Shown: positions 1 through 8,585 of the stretch, piece by piece
How the letters are laid out: the number at the start of each line of letters is the position of its first letter
Numbering within the stretch: the first letter of the stretch is position 1
Assembly: GCF_000018325.1 (NCBI RefSeq)
Contig: NC_009922.1
Span: 2,976,001 to 3,040,000 of the forward strand
Direction of reading: 5' to 3'
DNA length: 64,000 nt
From: Alkaliphilus oremlandii OhILAs
GTDB lineage: Bacteria > Bacillota > Clostridia > Peptostreptococcales > Natronincolaceae
Made by a program: the position numbers and the translations under genes
The notes under the pieces: model-generated
Seen by the model: the letters and a program-made list of their open reading frames with translations, nothing else
What the model was told of the DNA's origin: nothing
The model's database searches: none

Positions 1-21
1 ATATTTTATATAATAAAATAT
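1..21. repeat. AT-rich inverted repeat upstream of kynureninase
   Basis: Two perfect 9-bp arms (ATATTTTAT and ATAAAATAT) are separated by 3 bp just before the Shine-Dalgarno of the kynureninase gene. It could be an operator or a leader hairpin, but chance is possible in such AT-rich sequence, and the upstream DNA is outside the window. Confidence 0.35.
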
Positions 22-37
22 TTTAGGGGGAATATTC

Positions 38-1321
38 ATGATTTATGAATTTAAAGATGGATTGGAATTTGCTAAGGAATTAGATCGACTGGACGTACTG
101 AATTCTACTCGCCAGCGCTTCTATTTAAATGAAGGCGAAATTTACATGGACGGAAATTCCTTGGGTCTCAGCTCCAAGGATGCAGAAGCGGCACTTCAGA
201 ATGTAATGAATGTATGGCGCAAGGAAGCCATTAAGATTTGGGGCGTTGAGGATGGGCGTTATTTTAAGTTCTCTAGAAACCTTGCAGAAAAATTAAAGTC
301 TTTAATTAATGCAGATGCTGAAGAGATTATTGTGATGGGCAGTATTACCTCAAACCTTCACCAAGCACTGGCAACCTTTTATACACCAACAGAAGCGCGA
401 TACAAGATCCTCGTTGATGCGTTAAACTTTCCCTCCGACATTTATGCTACGAAAAGTATGATTGAGCTGAAGGGATATGAAGTTGAAGACGTATTGGTTC
501 AGGTTCAAAGCAAGGATGGACGCACCCTCTGTGAAGAAGATATTATCGCAGAAATGAAAGAGGATGTTGCCTTGATTCTGCTTCCATCGGTTCTATATCG
601 CAGTGCCCAGCTTCTCGATATGGAGCTGATTACAAAGGAAGCCCATAAACGAGGCATTATCATCGGCTGGGACCTAGCTCATTCCATCGGCTCCGTTCCT
701 CATGATTTTAAAAAAATTGACCCCGACTTTGCAGTATGGTGCTCCTATAAATACCTCAACGGTGGCCCAGGGGCAAATGCTGGTATGTATATCAATAGAA
801 GGCATTTCGGTAGAAATGCTGGCCTCAAAGGATGGTTTGGCAGCAAGGAAGAAAGTCAATTCCTTATGAGCCATGAGTTCGATCAAAATAACGATGCCAA
901 CGGCTTTCTATTGGGAACGCACAATATGTTTTCCATGGCGCCACTGGATGGCTCTTTGAATATCTTTAATGAAGTAGGTATAGAAACTATACGTGCTAAA
1001 TCCTTGCACATTACCGCTTACTTGATGTATTTAATCGATCAAAAATTATCTCATCATGGATATTTCATTGGGAATCCTCGTGAAGATAGCCGTCGAGGAG
1101 GTCATGTGGCACTGGAACACGATGAAGCCTACCGTATTAGCTTAGCGCTACGGGATCATAAGGTGATTCCCGACTACCGAGAGCCCAATGTGATTCGTCT
1201 TGCGCCCGTAGCCCTGTACGTTTCCTATGAAGAGGTGTACCGCTTAGTTGAAATTCTTGAGAAGATTGTTACTCATAAGGAATATGAACACTATTCCTTG
1301 AAAAGAGTTACTGTACTGTAG
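38..1321 (+). CDS. kynU: Kynureninase (PLP-dependent)
   Basis: Cytoplasmic enzyme that cleaves L-kynurenine to anthranilate and alanine (and 3-hydroxykynurenine to 3-hydroxyanthranilate) in tryptophan degradation. The 427 residues match the usual family length. The family signature YMDGNSLG is at residues 36-43, the PLP-binding WDLAHSIG at 211-218, and the Schiff-base lysine is K238 in CSYKYLNGGPG. The ATG follows AGGGGG by 8 nt. No tryptophan-pathway neighbour is visible on the right, so any operon partner would lie left of the window. A hairpin terminator follows directly. Identification is firm; whether it serves catabolism or anthranilate salvage cannot be told from here. Confidence 0.95.
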   Translation: MIYEFKDGLEFAKELDRLDVLNSTRQRFYLNEGEIYMDGNSLGLSSKDAEAALQNVMNVWRKEAIKIWGVEDGRYFKFSRNLAEKLKSLINADAEEIIVMGSITSNLHQALATFYTPTEARYKILVDALNFPSDIYATKSMIELKGYEVEDVLVQVQSKDGRTLCEEDIIAEMKEDVALILLPSVLYRSAQLLDMELITKEAHKRGIIIGWDLAHSIGSVPHDFKKIDPDFAVWCSYKYLNGGPGANAGMYINRRHFGRNAGLKGWFGSKEESQFLMSHEFDQNNDANGFLLGTHNMFSMAPLDGSLNIFNEVGIETIRAKSLHITAYLMYLIDQKLSHHGYFIGNPREDSRRGGHVALEHDEAYRISLALRDHKVIPDYREPNVIRLAPVALYVSYEEVYRLVEILEKIVTHKEYEHYSLKRVTVL

Positions 1322-1344
1322 TTCATCGTAGACAAAATAAATGA

Positions 1345-1387
1345 TGCCAAGGCTATAAGATCCATGTTTCACCTTATAGCCTTGGCA
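1345..1387 (+). terminator. Rho-independent terminator of kynU
   Basis: A perfect 15-bp stem (TGCCAAGGCTATAAG pairing with CTTATAGCCTTGGCA) is followed by a T-rich stretch, 23 nt after the kynU stop. Confidence 0.85.
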
Positions 1388-1455
1388 ATTGTTTTCATGT
1401 TAAACTTTCTAATCATAAAGGATGATTGAAGTGCCTATCCAATAGAACCCCTCAT

Positions 1456-1791
1456 TTATGCCTTCTTAACAAACTCAGACTTTAATTTCATATCACCAAA
1501 GCCGTCAATTTTACAATCGATATCATGGTCTCCATCCACCAAACGAATATTTTTCACCTTGGTTCCCATTTTAACCACCAATGATGACCCTTTGACCTTT
1601 AGGTCTTTAATTACTGTGACTGTATCTCCATCGTTTAATACATTGCCATTGGCATCTTTTATAACCTTTTCATCTTCCGCGTTTCCTGCCTCCAGTGTCC
1701 ATTCATGGCTACATTCTGGACAGATGAGCATACTACCATCCTCGTAAGTATATTCTGAACTGCATTTTGGACAATTCGGTAAAGTAAACAT
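1456..1791 (-). CDS. yjdM: YjdM/PhnA family zinc-ribbon protein
   Basis: A 111-residue protein of the PhnA (YjdM) family. The N-terminal zinc ribbon has two CxxC pairs (CPKC and CPEC, about residues 8-30) and is followed by the family core ([20 protein letters not shown]) and a [12 protein letters not shown] strand. The family was named from the phosphonate operon but has no established role in phosphonate cleavage. The start is the second ATG, because GGAGGA overlaps the first in-frame ATG (1806) and sits 7 nt before this one. It stands alone between convergent and co-directional neighbours, with no phosphonate genes nearby. Confidence 0.9.
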   Translation of the reverse strand: MFTLPNCPKCSSEYTYEDGSMLICPECSHEWTLEAGNAEDEKVIKDANGNVLNDGDTVTVIKDLKVKGSSLVVKMGTKVKNIRLVDGDHDIDCKIDGFGDMKLKSEFVKKA

Positions 1792-1892
1792 GATCGATTC
1801 CTCCATCTCTATTATATTATTTTTTCTATATCATAGGATCTCAAAGATTCCTAATTAAGCTTTGCAAAGGATAGCATCCTTGAAAATTACAA

Positions 1893-1918
1893 AAGCCTAG
1901 GGGTCTCCCCATAGGCTT
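1893..1918 (-). terminator. Rho-independent terminator after the DUF4180 gene
   Basis: On the minus strand AAGCCTATGGGG and CCCCTAGGCTT form a stem (one unpaired base) with a 3-nt loop, followed by TTTTGTAATTTT. It lies 110 nt after the DUF4180 stop. Confidence 0.75.
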
Positions 1919-2028
1919 CTATACTATCATAGTTCTCTTAGATTGACAAATGACTGTCTTTTGCGATTCTGATCCCTATACTTTTCACGGGTATTTTTAT
2001 GAGCCCTAGTCTAGTGAATGTAGCCCTT

Positions 2029-2394
2029 TTAAGCGAAGGATAACTTCTGAATCGCCTCTTTATCGTTTCCTAAAAAGAATAAGTCCTTTCCATGGTTACT
2101 TTCGTAAATAAAATCCCTTAAGCTTTTACTTGAATATACGGAAAAATCTCCTACTATGGCCAGCTTTACATCGTAGTTCACAAATTTTTGCAATATTTCT
2201 CCTGCAACACCAGTTCTCAGGTTGAAAAAATCTTCACAGAGGGATGATTTCTGTAGAAGGATACGATTGCAATCGGACTGATACTGGACGGTTGCTATAA
2301 AGTCCAGTGCAGACTGTACATCCGTTATTAATATCTCATCACTGCTTACAACTGCAATGTCCATGTTATTTTCTGTTATTTTATTGATTTCCAT
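2029..2394 (-). CDS. DUF4180 domain protein
   Basis: About 121 residues covering the whole DUF4180 domain, including the conserved stretch LRTGVAGEILQKFVNYDVKL and the tail VGDFSVYSSKSLRDFIYESN. The function of the family is unknown. The start is uncertain. ATG 2394 fits the family length but has no clear ribosome binding site. An in-frame GTG at 2436 directly abuts GGA of the Shine-Dalgarno, which is too close. The gene is 90 nt downstream of an excisionase-like HTH regulator on the same strand and probably shares its transcript. A hairpin terminator follows. Confidence 0.8.
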   Translation of the reverse strand: MEINKITENNMDIAVVSSDEILITDVQSALDFIATVQYQSDCNRILLQKSSLCEDFFNLRTGVAGEILQKFVNYDVKLAIVGDFSVYSSKSLRDFIYESNHGKDLFFLGNDKEAIQKLSFA

Positions 2395-2484
2395 AAGAGT
2401 TTTTGTATGATATGGCCAACAGCCAAAATCATACACTCCTTTCTTTTTTATTGTTATTAATTCACTATGATTTACCCACGAAGA

Positions 2485-2958
2485 CTACTCTAGGATCATG
2501 GCAACAGAGCTTAATATATTTTCTGTAAATGCAATGCTCCCCCAAAGAATAACCCGAACCCTTTTGTCTCTTTCATCGTATTTTATCTGAATGGTATGTT
2601 GATCTCCTTCGTTTCTGTAACCATTGGCGATGGCTATTAATGTATTGGATACTCTGATATATTCATCCTTCTCCATTTCGTTCATATCGATTACGGAGGA
2701 TACATGGATTTGCTTTTGCCTCTCTTCCCTGTCTCCTGCGGAGGAATATTCAACGCTCAGCTCTTCATTTACGATTTCAGTATCTGCTGTTTCATTGCTT
2801 TTTTCCATGAACACACTTAAATCATGTCCTGAAATCCGCCACTGCCTGCCCACTTTGGTGGCTCTAAGCTGCCCTTCATTTATAAATTTTCTGATGGTCT
2901 TATGATGCATATCCAATAGTTCTGCCACTTGATCGATGGTGTAAAATTTATTCTCCAT
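2485..2958 (-). CDS. Excisionase-type helix-turn-helix regulator
   Basis: A 157-residue protein. The N-terminal excisionase/MerR-like winged HTH (residues about 4-50, FYTIDQVAELLDMHHKTIRK through VGRQWRISGHDLSVFM) is joined by an acidic linker to a roughly 75-residue C-terminal domain with no recognised family. It probably binds DNA as a local regulator. The start at 2958 has GAGGAG 8-9 nt upstream; the longer in-frame ATG at 2991 lies inside the -10 box and cannot be used. It is followed by the DUF4180 gene, so the pair looks like a small autoregulated operon. Two ATTGTACTTA-type direct repeats lie upstream of the promoter. Confidence 0.8.
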   Translation of the reverse strand: MENKFYTIDQVAELLDMHHKTIRKFINEGQLRATKVGRQWRISGHDLSVFMEKSNETADTEIVNEELSVEYSSAGDREERQKQIHVSSVIDMNEMEKDEYIRVSNTLIAIANGYRNEGDQHTIQIKYDERDKRVRVILWGSIAFTENILSSVAMILE

Positions 2959-2990
2959 ACGATTGAATCTCCTCTTCATTATTTTATTCA

Positions 2991-3019
2991 AGTATAATCA
3001 GTTTTTTTATTAAAGTCAA
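2991..3019 (-). promoter_or_regulatory. Sigma-A type promoter of the HTH-DUF4180 operon
   Basis: On the minus strand, TTGACT (3014-3019) and TATACT (2991-2996) are separated by exactly 17 bp. Transcription would begin near 2984, just before the ribosome binding site of the HTH gene. Confidence 0.7.
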
Positions 3020-3035
3020 TATTTAATTGCTGTTT

Positions 3036-3055
3036 ATTGTACTTAATTGTACTTT
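3036..3055. repeat. 10-bp direct repeats, candidate operator
   Basis: ATTGTACTTA and ATTGTACTTT lie head to tail about 17-20 bp upstream of the -35 box of the HTH gene. One helical turn separates the copies, as expected for side-by-side binding of a regulator. Confidence 0.4.
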
Positions 3056-3113
3056 ATTTATATTTGTTTCCATTAATTTTTGTGTCCAGAAAAGTCTATG
3101 ACAAAAATAGAAA

Positions 3114-3145
3114 ATACCCAGCGATCATAACTCTTCGCTGGGTAT
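3114..3145 (-). terminator. Rho-independent terminator of the glyoxalase-fold gene
   Basis: A perfect 11-bp stem (ATACCCAGCGA with TCGCTGGGTAT) is followed on the minus strand by TTTTCTATTTTTG, 36 nt after the stop codon. Confidence 0.85.
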
Positions 3146-3181
3146 CGTTGCGCTTATGATAGGAAGAATACCATCCTATAT

Positions 3182-3556
3182 TTAAAATCCTTCAATAAAC
3201 TCAATTTCCACACCATTGGGATCTTCTATAAATGCTATTTTTTCCCCACTTGGAACTGCAATAGGCCCTCTGATGGGCTCTACGCCCTTGGATTTTAATT
3301 TCCTTAAAACCGCTTCTAAGTTCTGAACTTCTAATCCGACCGTTACCTTGGAGCCTTTAGAATCTTTAGGGCTCTTAGAAACATTTTGGTTGTATACAAG
3401 CTCTAGTTTTCCTGCTTCTTCATCCTTTAAAAAGACTAAATGAACGCCTTCCTCAGGACTGAATCGCTTGATCTCCGTAAACCCTAAAAGCTCCGTATAG
3501 AACACGAGAGATTCATCTAAATCCTTTACATGAATTGCAACAAATCCAATCTTCAT
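3182..3556 (-). CDS. VOC (glyoxalase/bleomycin-resistance) family protein
   Basis: A 124-residue single vicinal-oxygen-chelate domain. H9 (FVAIHVKDLDESLVFYTELLGF) and the C-terminal glutamate in FIEDPNGVEIEFIEG are candidate metal ligands, as in lactoylglutathione lyase (GloA)-like proteins. Substrate is not predictable: glyoxalase I, dioxygenase-like and resistance proteins share this fold. The start at 3556 has GGAGG 7 nt upstream. It is monocistronic with its own terminator. Confidence 0.85.
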   Translation of the reverse strand: MKIGFVAIHVKDLDESLVFYTELLGFTEIKRFSPEEGVHLVFLKDEEAGKLELVYNQNVSKSPKDSKGSKVTVGLEVQNLEAVLRKLKSKGVEPIRGPIAVPSGEKIAFIEDPNGVEIEFIEGF

Positions 3557-3639
3557 ATTTTTACCTCCATTCAATTATTTAAGAATTCTGTTCTATGATA
3601 CATTGATTAAAAGTACGAATTAAATAAATTGGATGATCA

Positions 3640-4689
3640 TCACCACCAAATGGATTCATTGTTCTCTGTTTGGTTCAATAGAATGCTTTGACCTATATTT
3701 GGAATAATGACTTCCATATTGGCCTCATTTGCCAAATATGTCATCTTCTTTGGAGGATCATTCCACTGATGTGTCGATAGAGAGAACGCTCCCCAGTGAA
3801 CTGGCAATATTATCTTGGCATTTAAATCCACTGCCGCTGCTAAGGATTCCTCAGGCATCATATGGGCATCGGGCCATAGCTTGTTGTATTGGCCACATTC
3901 CATTAAGACAATCTCCATACTTCCATATTTTTTATGGATCTCCTTATAGTGGCTACCATAAGAGGAGTCCCCACTATAGAAAACCTTCCGGTCCTGATAC
4001 TGAATCACCCAAGAGGACCATAGGGACGCATCTGCATCCAGGCCATATCTTCCAGAAAAATGTCTGGACGGTGTACAGGCGATGGTGACATCTTCCAGCT
4101 GAGATTCCTGCCACCAATTCATGGTGATGATTTTGCTCTTTTCAATGCCCCAATATTCTAGGTAGCTATTGACACCTAAGGGCACATAATAGCTACCAAC
4201 TTTATGGTCGATGGCCAAGATCGTATCTTTGTCTAAGTGATCATAATGGTTGTGAGATATGATCACGCCATGGATATTTGGGAGTTCTTCTGCCCTTATG
4301 GGAATGTCCTTATAAAACCTGCTAAAGGACTTTATAGGAAATGGGGATACGTAATGCCCCAGTACAGGATCAATGAGCATCACTTTTCCACCGATTTGCA
4401 CAACAGCGGATGAATGACCCAGCCAAGTGATGCCAATCTGTTGACTCTCTAATTCTATTAGACCACCTTGCTTTATAATAGGAATGATGCCAACCTGAGG
4501 CTTGAGATCTTTTTTATTCAAAATCCCCTTGATATGATCTTTATATTTGATCTCCCTTAAGCTTCTCTTGCTTGCTTCAGGATTCATAAATCTTCCCTTG
4601 GTGTAAATCGAACTAATTTGACTATAGTGCTCTCTCATTTGTTTATTTGGTTTCTTTCCAAAAGGATTCAGTCTGCGTAATTTTTGCAT
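3640..4689 (-). CDS. MBL-fold metallo-hydrolase (UlaG/NAPE-PLD-like)
   Basis: A 349-residue metallo-beta-lactamase-fold enzyme. It has the TWLGHSSAVVQIGGKVMLID opening, the dinuclear metal motif SHNHYDHLD, the GDSSYG motif and a late histidine in LPVHWGAFSLSTH. This arrangement matches the group that includes NAPE-phospholipase D, RomA and UlaG-like lactonases, so the substrate may be a phosphodiester, lactone or lipid. There is no signal peptide. The ATG at 4689 follows GGAAGG by 8 nt; a TTG two codons upstream is too close to that site. Confidence 0.85.
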   Translation of the reverse strand: MQKLRRLNPFGKKPNKQMREHYSQISSIYTKGRFMNPEASKRSLREIKYKDHIKGILNKKDLKPQVGIIPIIKQGGLIELESQQIGITWLGHSSAVVQIGGKVMLIDPVLGHYVSPFPIKSFSRFYKDIPIRAEELPNIHGVIISHNHYDHLDKDTILAIDHKVGSYYVPLGVNSYLEYWGIEKSKIITMNWWQESQLEDVTIACTPSRHFSGRYGLDADASLWSSWVIQYQDRKVFYSGDSSYGSHYKEIHKKYGSMEIVLMECGQYNKLWPDAHMMPEESLAAAVDLNAKIILPVHWGAFSLSTHQWNDPPKKMTYLANEANMEVIIPNIGQSILLNQTENNESIWW

Positions 4690-4797
4690 AATCAATACCT
4701 TCCATCCATCAAAACTTTATTACCATTATATCACAAGCATTCCATTCTAATACTTCTTACTTTTACTATTGAAGTTACAAGCATCTTCCAAATTTAT

Positions 4798-4826
4798 TTG
4801 AATAACCTTCCAATTTATATTAATAT
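4798..4826 (+). promoter_or_regulatory. Candidate promoter of nhaC
   Basis: TTGAAT and TAATAT are separated by 17 bp, ending about 68 nt before the nhaC start. Both boxes differ from consensus, so this is moderate evidence only. Confidence 0.45.
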
Positions 4827-4893
4827 GATTCTATATAGAAGTTGAATCACCTTTCCCAAACAGAGAATAAGCTTAAATAAAGGGGCGTTTACT

Positions 4894-6249
4894 ATGGATA
4901 TAATTGGTGGAATGATCTTTACATTTTGTGTTTTGATCTTTTCTGTATTGAAAGGAATTTATGTTGGTATTCCTCTATTCCTAAGTTTTTTAACATTTGC
5001 ATTGATTTCATGGAAGAGAGAATTCTCCCTAAAGGATATCTATACAATGTCCTATAATGGCAGTAAAAAGTCTTTTGTCGTACTGAAAATTTTCTTGTTT
5101 ATAGGTGCTATTACATCCGTATGGATGGCAGCAGGAACAGTTCCAGGCATCGTTTACTACGGCATAAAGTTCATGAACCCTAAATTCTTTATACTGTATT
5201 CCTTCTTAATCTGTACATTGGTTTCCTTCCTCCTTGGCACCGCTTTAGGAACCGTCAGCACTGCAGGTCTGGCTCTTATCGTCATGGCGAGAAGTGGAAA
5301 TATGAACCTGAATATAGCAGCAGGAGCCATTATGGCAGGTGCCTATTTTGGAGATCGTTGCTCTCCCATGTCTTCCAGCGCAAACTTAGTTGCAAATTTG
5401 ACAGAAACGGATCTTTATACCAATATACGCAATATGTTTTTGACCGGAGCCATCCCCTTCGTTCTATCTACAGGAATCTATACCTTCATCTCACTGAATC
5501 AGCCTTTAACCTTCAGTGAAAGCAGTATCCACAGTGATCTAACCAATACCTTTTATATCCACTGGATCGTTTTAGTACCAGCAATGATCATCCTCCTATT
5601 GTCTTTATTTAAAGTAAATGTGAAGCACTCCATGTCCCTCAGTATTCTATCGGCAGGGATCATCGGTATTTCACTTCAGAATTATAGTGTGGCCCATATG
5701 TTTCAATACTTACTTTTAGGATTTCACCTAGAGCCCTCCCATCCTCTGTACACCATCATCAAGGGTGGTGGGATCTTCTCCATGTGGAAGGCGGCCCTTG
5801 TTGTATTCATATCCTGTGCCCTAGCTGGAATACTGGAGGGAACCGATATGCTAAAAGGCACTGAAAGCACCTTAAGAAAGGCAAATTCGCGGAAGGATTT
5901 ATTTCTGTACACTGCCATCGTCAGCGGTATAACTGCTGCTGTTGGATGCAGTCAGGCCATTGCAGTCGTTCTAACAAATCAGCTCATGGGGAATATTTAT
6001 AAGGAAAGAAACGTGGATTCCTATCAGCTGGCAATTGATTTAGAAAACACTGGAATCGTTCTAGCAGCAATTATTCCATGGAGCTTAGCTGCCTTTGTGC
6101 CGACTACGACCATGAATGTCAGTGCCACAGGCTTCATTCCATATGCTTTCTATATCTATTTTATTCCGATTACCAACTTTATGCAGTATAGATTTTCAAA
6201 AACCCATCGCAATGAACCTCCAATAAATTTTTCTGATTCTAAAATTTAA
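4894..6249 (+). CDS. nhaC: Na+/H+ antiporter, NhaC family
   Basis: A 451-residue polytopic membrane protein with about 10-12 hydrophobic segments. The family core is present, for example GTVSTAGLALIVMARSG, AGAIMAGAYFGDRCSPMSSS and LENTGIVLAAIIPWSLAAFV. NhaC proteins exchange sodium (or an organic substrate such as malate/lactate in MleN) for protons. The charged GDRCSP segment in a membrane helix is the usual signature region. It is 300 nt upstream of argS, but the T-box between them makes a shared full-length transcript conditional at best. An ion-transport role in pH or sodium homeostasis is likely; substrate is inferred. Confidence 0.9.
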   Translation: MDIIGGMIFTFCVLIFSVLKGIYVGIPLFLSFLTFALISWKREFSLKDIYTMSYNGSKKSFVVLKIFLFIGAITSVWMAAGTVPGIVYYGIKFMNPKFFILYSFLICTLVSFLLGTALGTVSTAGLALIVMARSGNMNLNIAAGAIMAGAYFGDRCSPMSSSANLVANLTETDLYTNIRNMFLTGAIPFVLSTGIYTFISLNQPLTFSESSIHSDLTNTFYIHWIVLVPAMIILLLSLFKVNVKHSMSLSILSAGIIGISLQNYSVAHMFQYLLLGFHLEPSHPLYTIIKGGGIFSMWKAALVVFISCALAGILEGTDMLKGTESTLRKANSRKDLFLYTAIVSGITAAVGCSQAIAVVLTNQLMGNIYKERNVDSYQLAIDLENTGIVLAAIIPWSLAAFVPTTTMNVSATGFIPYAFYIYFIPITNFMQYRFSKTHRNEPPINFSDSKI

Positions 6250-6315
6250 TTGAAAGAATTCATTGACATCAAATATGCCATACTATACAATAATCAATAA
6301 TATATCTAAAAAAAT

Positions 6316-6540
6316 TCGATGATGAGAAGAGTATCAATTTATATTTCTAACAGCGAGCAGAAGGTTGGTGAAAGTTCTGCAAGAAAGAGAATTGGGAAAA
6401 GGGCCTCTGAGAAGCTACCTGAGCATTTGCAAGGGTGTGTCGTTAACTGCGTTAAAGTTCTGAGTGGACTATTTTAGTCAAATTGAGTGGTACCGCGGAT
6501 TATACCCGTCTCTATTTTTATTTAGAGATGGGTTTTTTAT
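6316..6540 (+). promoter_or_regulatory. T-box riboswitch controlling argS
   Basis: A tRNA-sensing leader. Stem I contains the GATGAGAAGAGTA (loop E/S-turn) region and a distal GCAGAAGGTTGGTG / GTTCTGC stem-loop. The T-box sequence GAGTGGTACCGCGG is at 6485-6498. It is followed by a terminator: CCCGTCTCTA (6505-6514) pairs with TAGAGATGGG (6523-6532), then T6. Uncharged tRNA would stabilise the antiterminator and allow argS expression. The downstream gene makes tRNA-Arg the expected ligand. An AGG triplet at 6400-6402 on the 3' side of stem I is a possible specifier, but I did not fold the RNA fully. Confidence 0.9.
6505..6538 (+). terminator. Conditional terminator of the argS T-box
   Basis: A 10-bp stem including one G-T pair is followed by six T residues. 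Its 5' arm lies just after the T-box bulge sequence, as expected for mutually exclusive antiterminator and terminator folds. Confidence 0.85.
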
Positions 6541-6575
6541 TTTTTTATGAACAAATAAAATTAGGAGGTATTTAT

Positions 6576-8339
6576 ATGGAATTACTGATTAAGCAAATCA
6601 GTGCTTTTGTAGAAGATGTTTTTGAGCAAAAAGGTTACGACAAAAAGTATGGAATGGTTACTGTATCGGACCGACCGGACCTATGCCAATTCCAATGTAA
6701 CGGTGCTCTACCTGCCGCTAAAGAATATAAGAAAGCACCGATTCAAATTGCCAATGATTTATTACCAGCTTTAAAAAATGTTGAAATCTTTGAAGAAATT
6801 ACGATTGCTGGCCCTGGGTTTATCAATATCAACGTTAAAGACAGCTTCCTAGCTGCCTATGTGAATGAAATGTATGGCAGTGAAAAATTAGGACTAGAGG
6901 AACCTGCCGAGCCACAGACCATCATCATTGATTACGGTGGTGCCAATGTTGCAAAACCCCTTCACGTTGGTCATCTAAGAGCCGCTATCATCGGAGAAAG
7001 CCTTAAAAGAATCTCTAGATTTGTAGGGCATAAGGTTATCGGTGATGTTCATTTAGGTGACTGGGGCTTACAAATGGGAATGGTCATTTCAGAACTGAGA
7101 AGACGTAGCCCACACCTTCCATATTTTGACGAAAGCTATGAAGGTGAATATCCAGCAGAAGCTCCCTTTACCATAGATGAACTGGAAGATATCTATCCTG
7201 CAGCCAGTAAGCTGGCAAAATCTGATGCAGCTGCTATGGAAGAGGCGCAGCAGGCAACTGCGGAGTTACAAAAAGGCAGAAGAGGCTATATGGCCTTATG
7301 GCAACACATTCTAAATGTTTCTGTAGCAGATTTAAAGAAGGGCTACGGTAACTTAAACGTAGACTTTGATCTTTGGAATGGTGAAAGTGATTGCCAAAAA
7401 TACATCGATGTTATGGTGGATTATCTGAAGAAGAATAACTATACCTCATTCAGTGATGGTTTGTTGATCGTAGATGTAGCCAAGGAAACGGATAACCACG
7501 TGATTCCTCCTTTCATCGTCCTAAAGACCGACGGTTCTTCTTTATATAGTACAACAGACCTTGCAACCATTTGGGAGAGGGTTCAAGATTATGATCCAGA
7601 TCAAATCATCTATGTAGTTGATAAAAGACAGGAATTGCACTTTGAACAAGTCTTCCGATGTGCTAAAAAGACAAAAATTGCAGGTGAAGATTTAACCCTA
7701 AAATTCTTAGGATTCGGTACGATGAATGGAAAGGATGGCAAGCCATTTAAGACAAGAGAAGGCGGCGTTATGCGACTTCAAGATTTAATTCAAATCATTA
7801 AGGATGCCGTTTATAACAAACTTCAAGAAAATGAAGCGATTGATCCGAGTGAAGTAGATGAAATTTCTAGAAAAGTAGGCTTAGCTGCTTTAAAATATGG
7901 AGACTTATCGAACCAAATTACGAAGGATTATGTATTCGATATCGATCGTTTTGCTTCCTTTGAAGGAAACACCGGCCCTTACATTCTCTACACTATAGTA
8001 CGAATTAAATCCATTCTTAGAAGAATTGCTGCAGAAGGGTTCCAAGCTTCTGATAAAATCGGAGTGCCTCATAGCGATGTGGAGCGTAGTCTGCTTCTAA
8101 AGTTGAGCCGATTCAATGAGACTGTGGAATTCAGTTTTGTAAATCATTCTCCAAATAGGATCTGTGATTATATTTACGATTTAGCCAATACATTCAATAA
8201 GTTCTACCATGATACTAAGATCATTTCTGAGACAGAATTTGAGAAGAAATCATCTTGGATTAACTTAATTACATTAACTATGAATGTATTAGAAACCTGC
8301 TTAGAGTTACTTGGAATCGAAGCACCGGAAAAAATGTAA
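6576..8339 (+). CDS. argS: Arginyl-tRNA synthetase
   Basis: Class I aminoacyl-tRNA synthetase of 587 residues that charges tRNA-Arg. It has an N-terminal additional domain, the HIGH motif as HVGH (residues 130-133 in PLHVGHLRAAIIGES) and a C-terminal DALR-type anticodon-binding domain. The KMSK position is occupied by GKDGKPFKTR, the known ArgRS variant lacking canonical KMSK. The ATG at 6576 follows AGGAGG; longer in-frame starts lie inside the T-box terminator and cannot be used. Regulated by the upstream T-box; a strong terminator follows. Confidence 0.97.
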   Translation: MELLIKQISAFVEDVFEQKGYDKKYGMVTVSDRPDLCQFQCNGALPAAKEYKKAPIQIANDLLPALKNVEIFEEITIAGPGFININVKDSFLAAYVNEMYGSEKLGLEEPAEPQTIIIDYGGANVAKPLHVGHLRAAIIGESLKRISRFVGHKVIGDVHLGDWGLQMGMVISELRRRSPHLPYFDESYEGEYPAEAPFTIDELEDIYPAASKLAKSDAAAMEEAQQATAELQKGRRGYMALWQHILNVSVADLKKGYGNLNVDFDLWNGESDCQKYIDVMVDYLKKNNYTSFSDGLLIVDVAKETDNHVIPPFIVLKTDGSSLYSTTDLATIWERVQDYDPDQIIYVVDKRQELHFEQVFRCAKKTKIAGEDLTLKFLGFGTMNGKDGKPFKTREGGVMRLQDLIQIIKDAVYNKLQENEAIDPSEVDEISRKVGLAALKYGDLSNQITKDYVFDIDRFASFEGNTGPYILYTIVRIKSILRRIAAEGFQASDKIGVPHSDVERSLLLKLSRFNETVEFSFVNHSPNRICDYIYDLANTFNKFYHDTKIISETEFEKKSSWINLITLTMNVLETCLELLGIEAPEKM

Positions 8340-8351
8340 ATTAAAATTGGA

Positions 8352-8384
8352 AAGAGCTGTCTTAGAATGTGTAAGACAGCTCTT
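8352..8384 (+). terminator. Rho-independent terminator of argS
   Basis: A perfect 13-bp stem (AAGAGCTGTCTTA with TAAGACAGCTCTT) ends in a short T run, 12 nt after the argS stop. Confidence 0.9.
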
Positions 8385-8440
8385 TTATAGAATTCATACA
8401 ACGAACATCATATTGTATAGTTTCATCCGACGAAATACAC

Positions 8441-8468
8441 ATTTGTTATTTATTAATGGATAACAAAT
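8441..8468. repeat. Inverted repeat upstream of the YjjG-like gene
   Basis: ATTTGTTAT and ATAACAAAT form 9-bp arms with a 10-bp spacer, about 70 bp before a TATAAT box (8536-8541). A regulator operator is possible; no T tract follows, so it is not a terminator. Confidence 0.35.
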
Positions 8469-8585
8469 ATGGAATTTGAAAGGCGCTTTAAAAATAAAAT
8501 TCCTAAAGTTTATTCTTTGCCCTAGGATTTTATAGTATAATAGACAGGACTAATTCGCTATGAAATTATGGTAGGAGGAATTATT

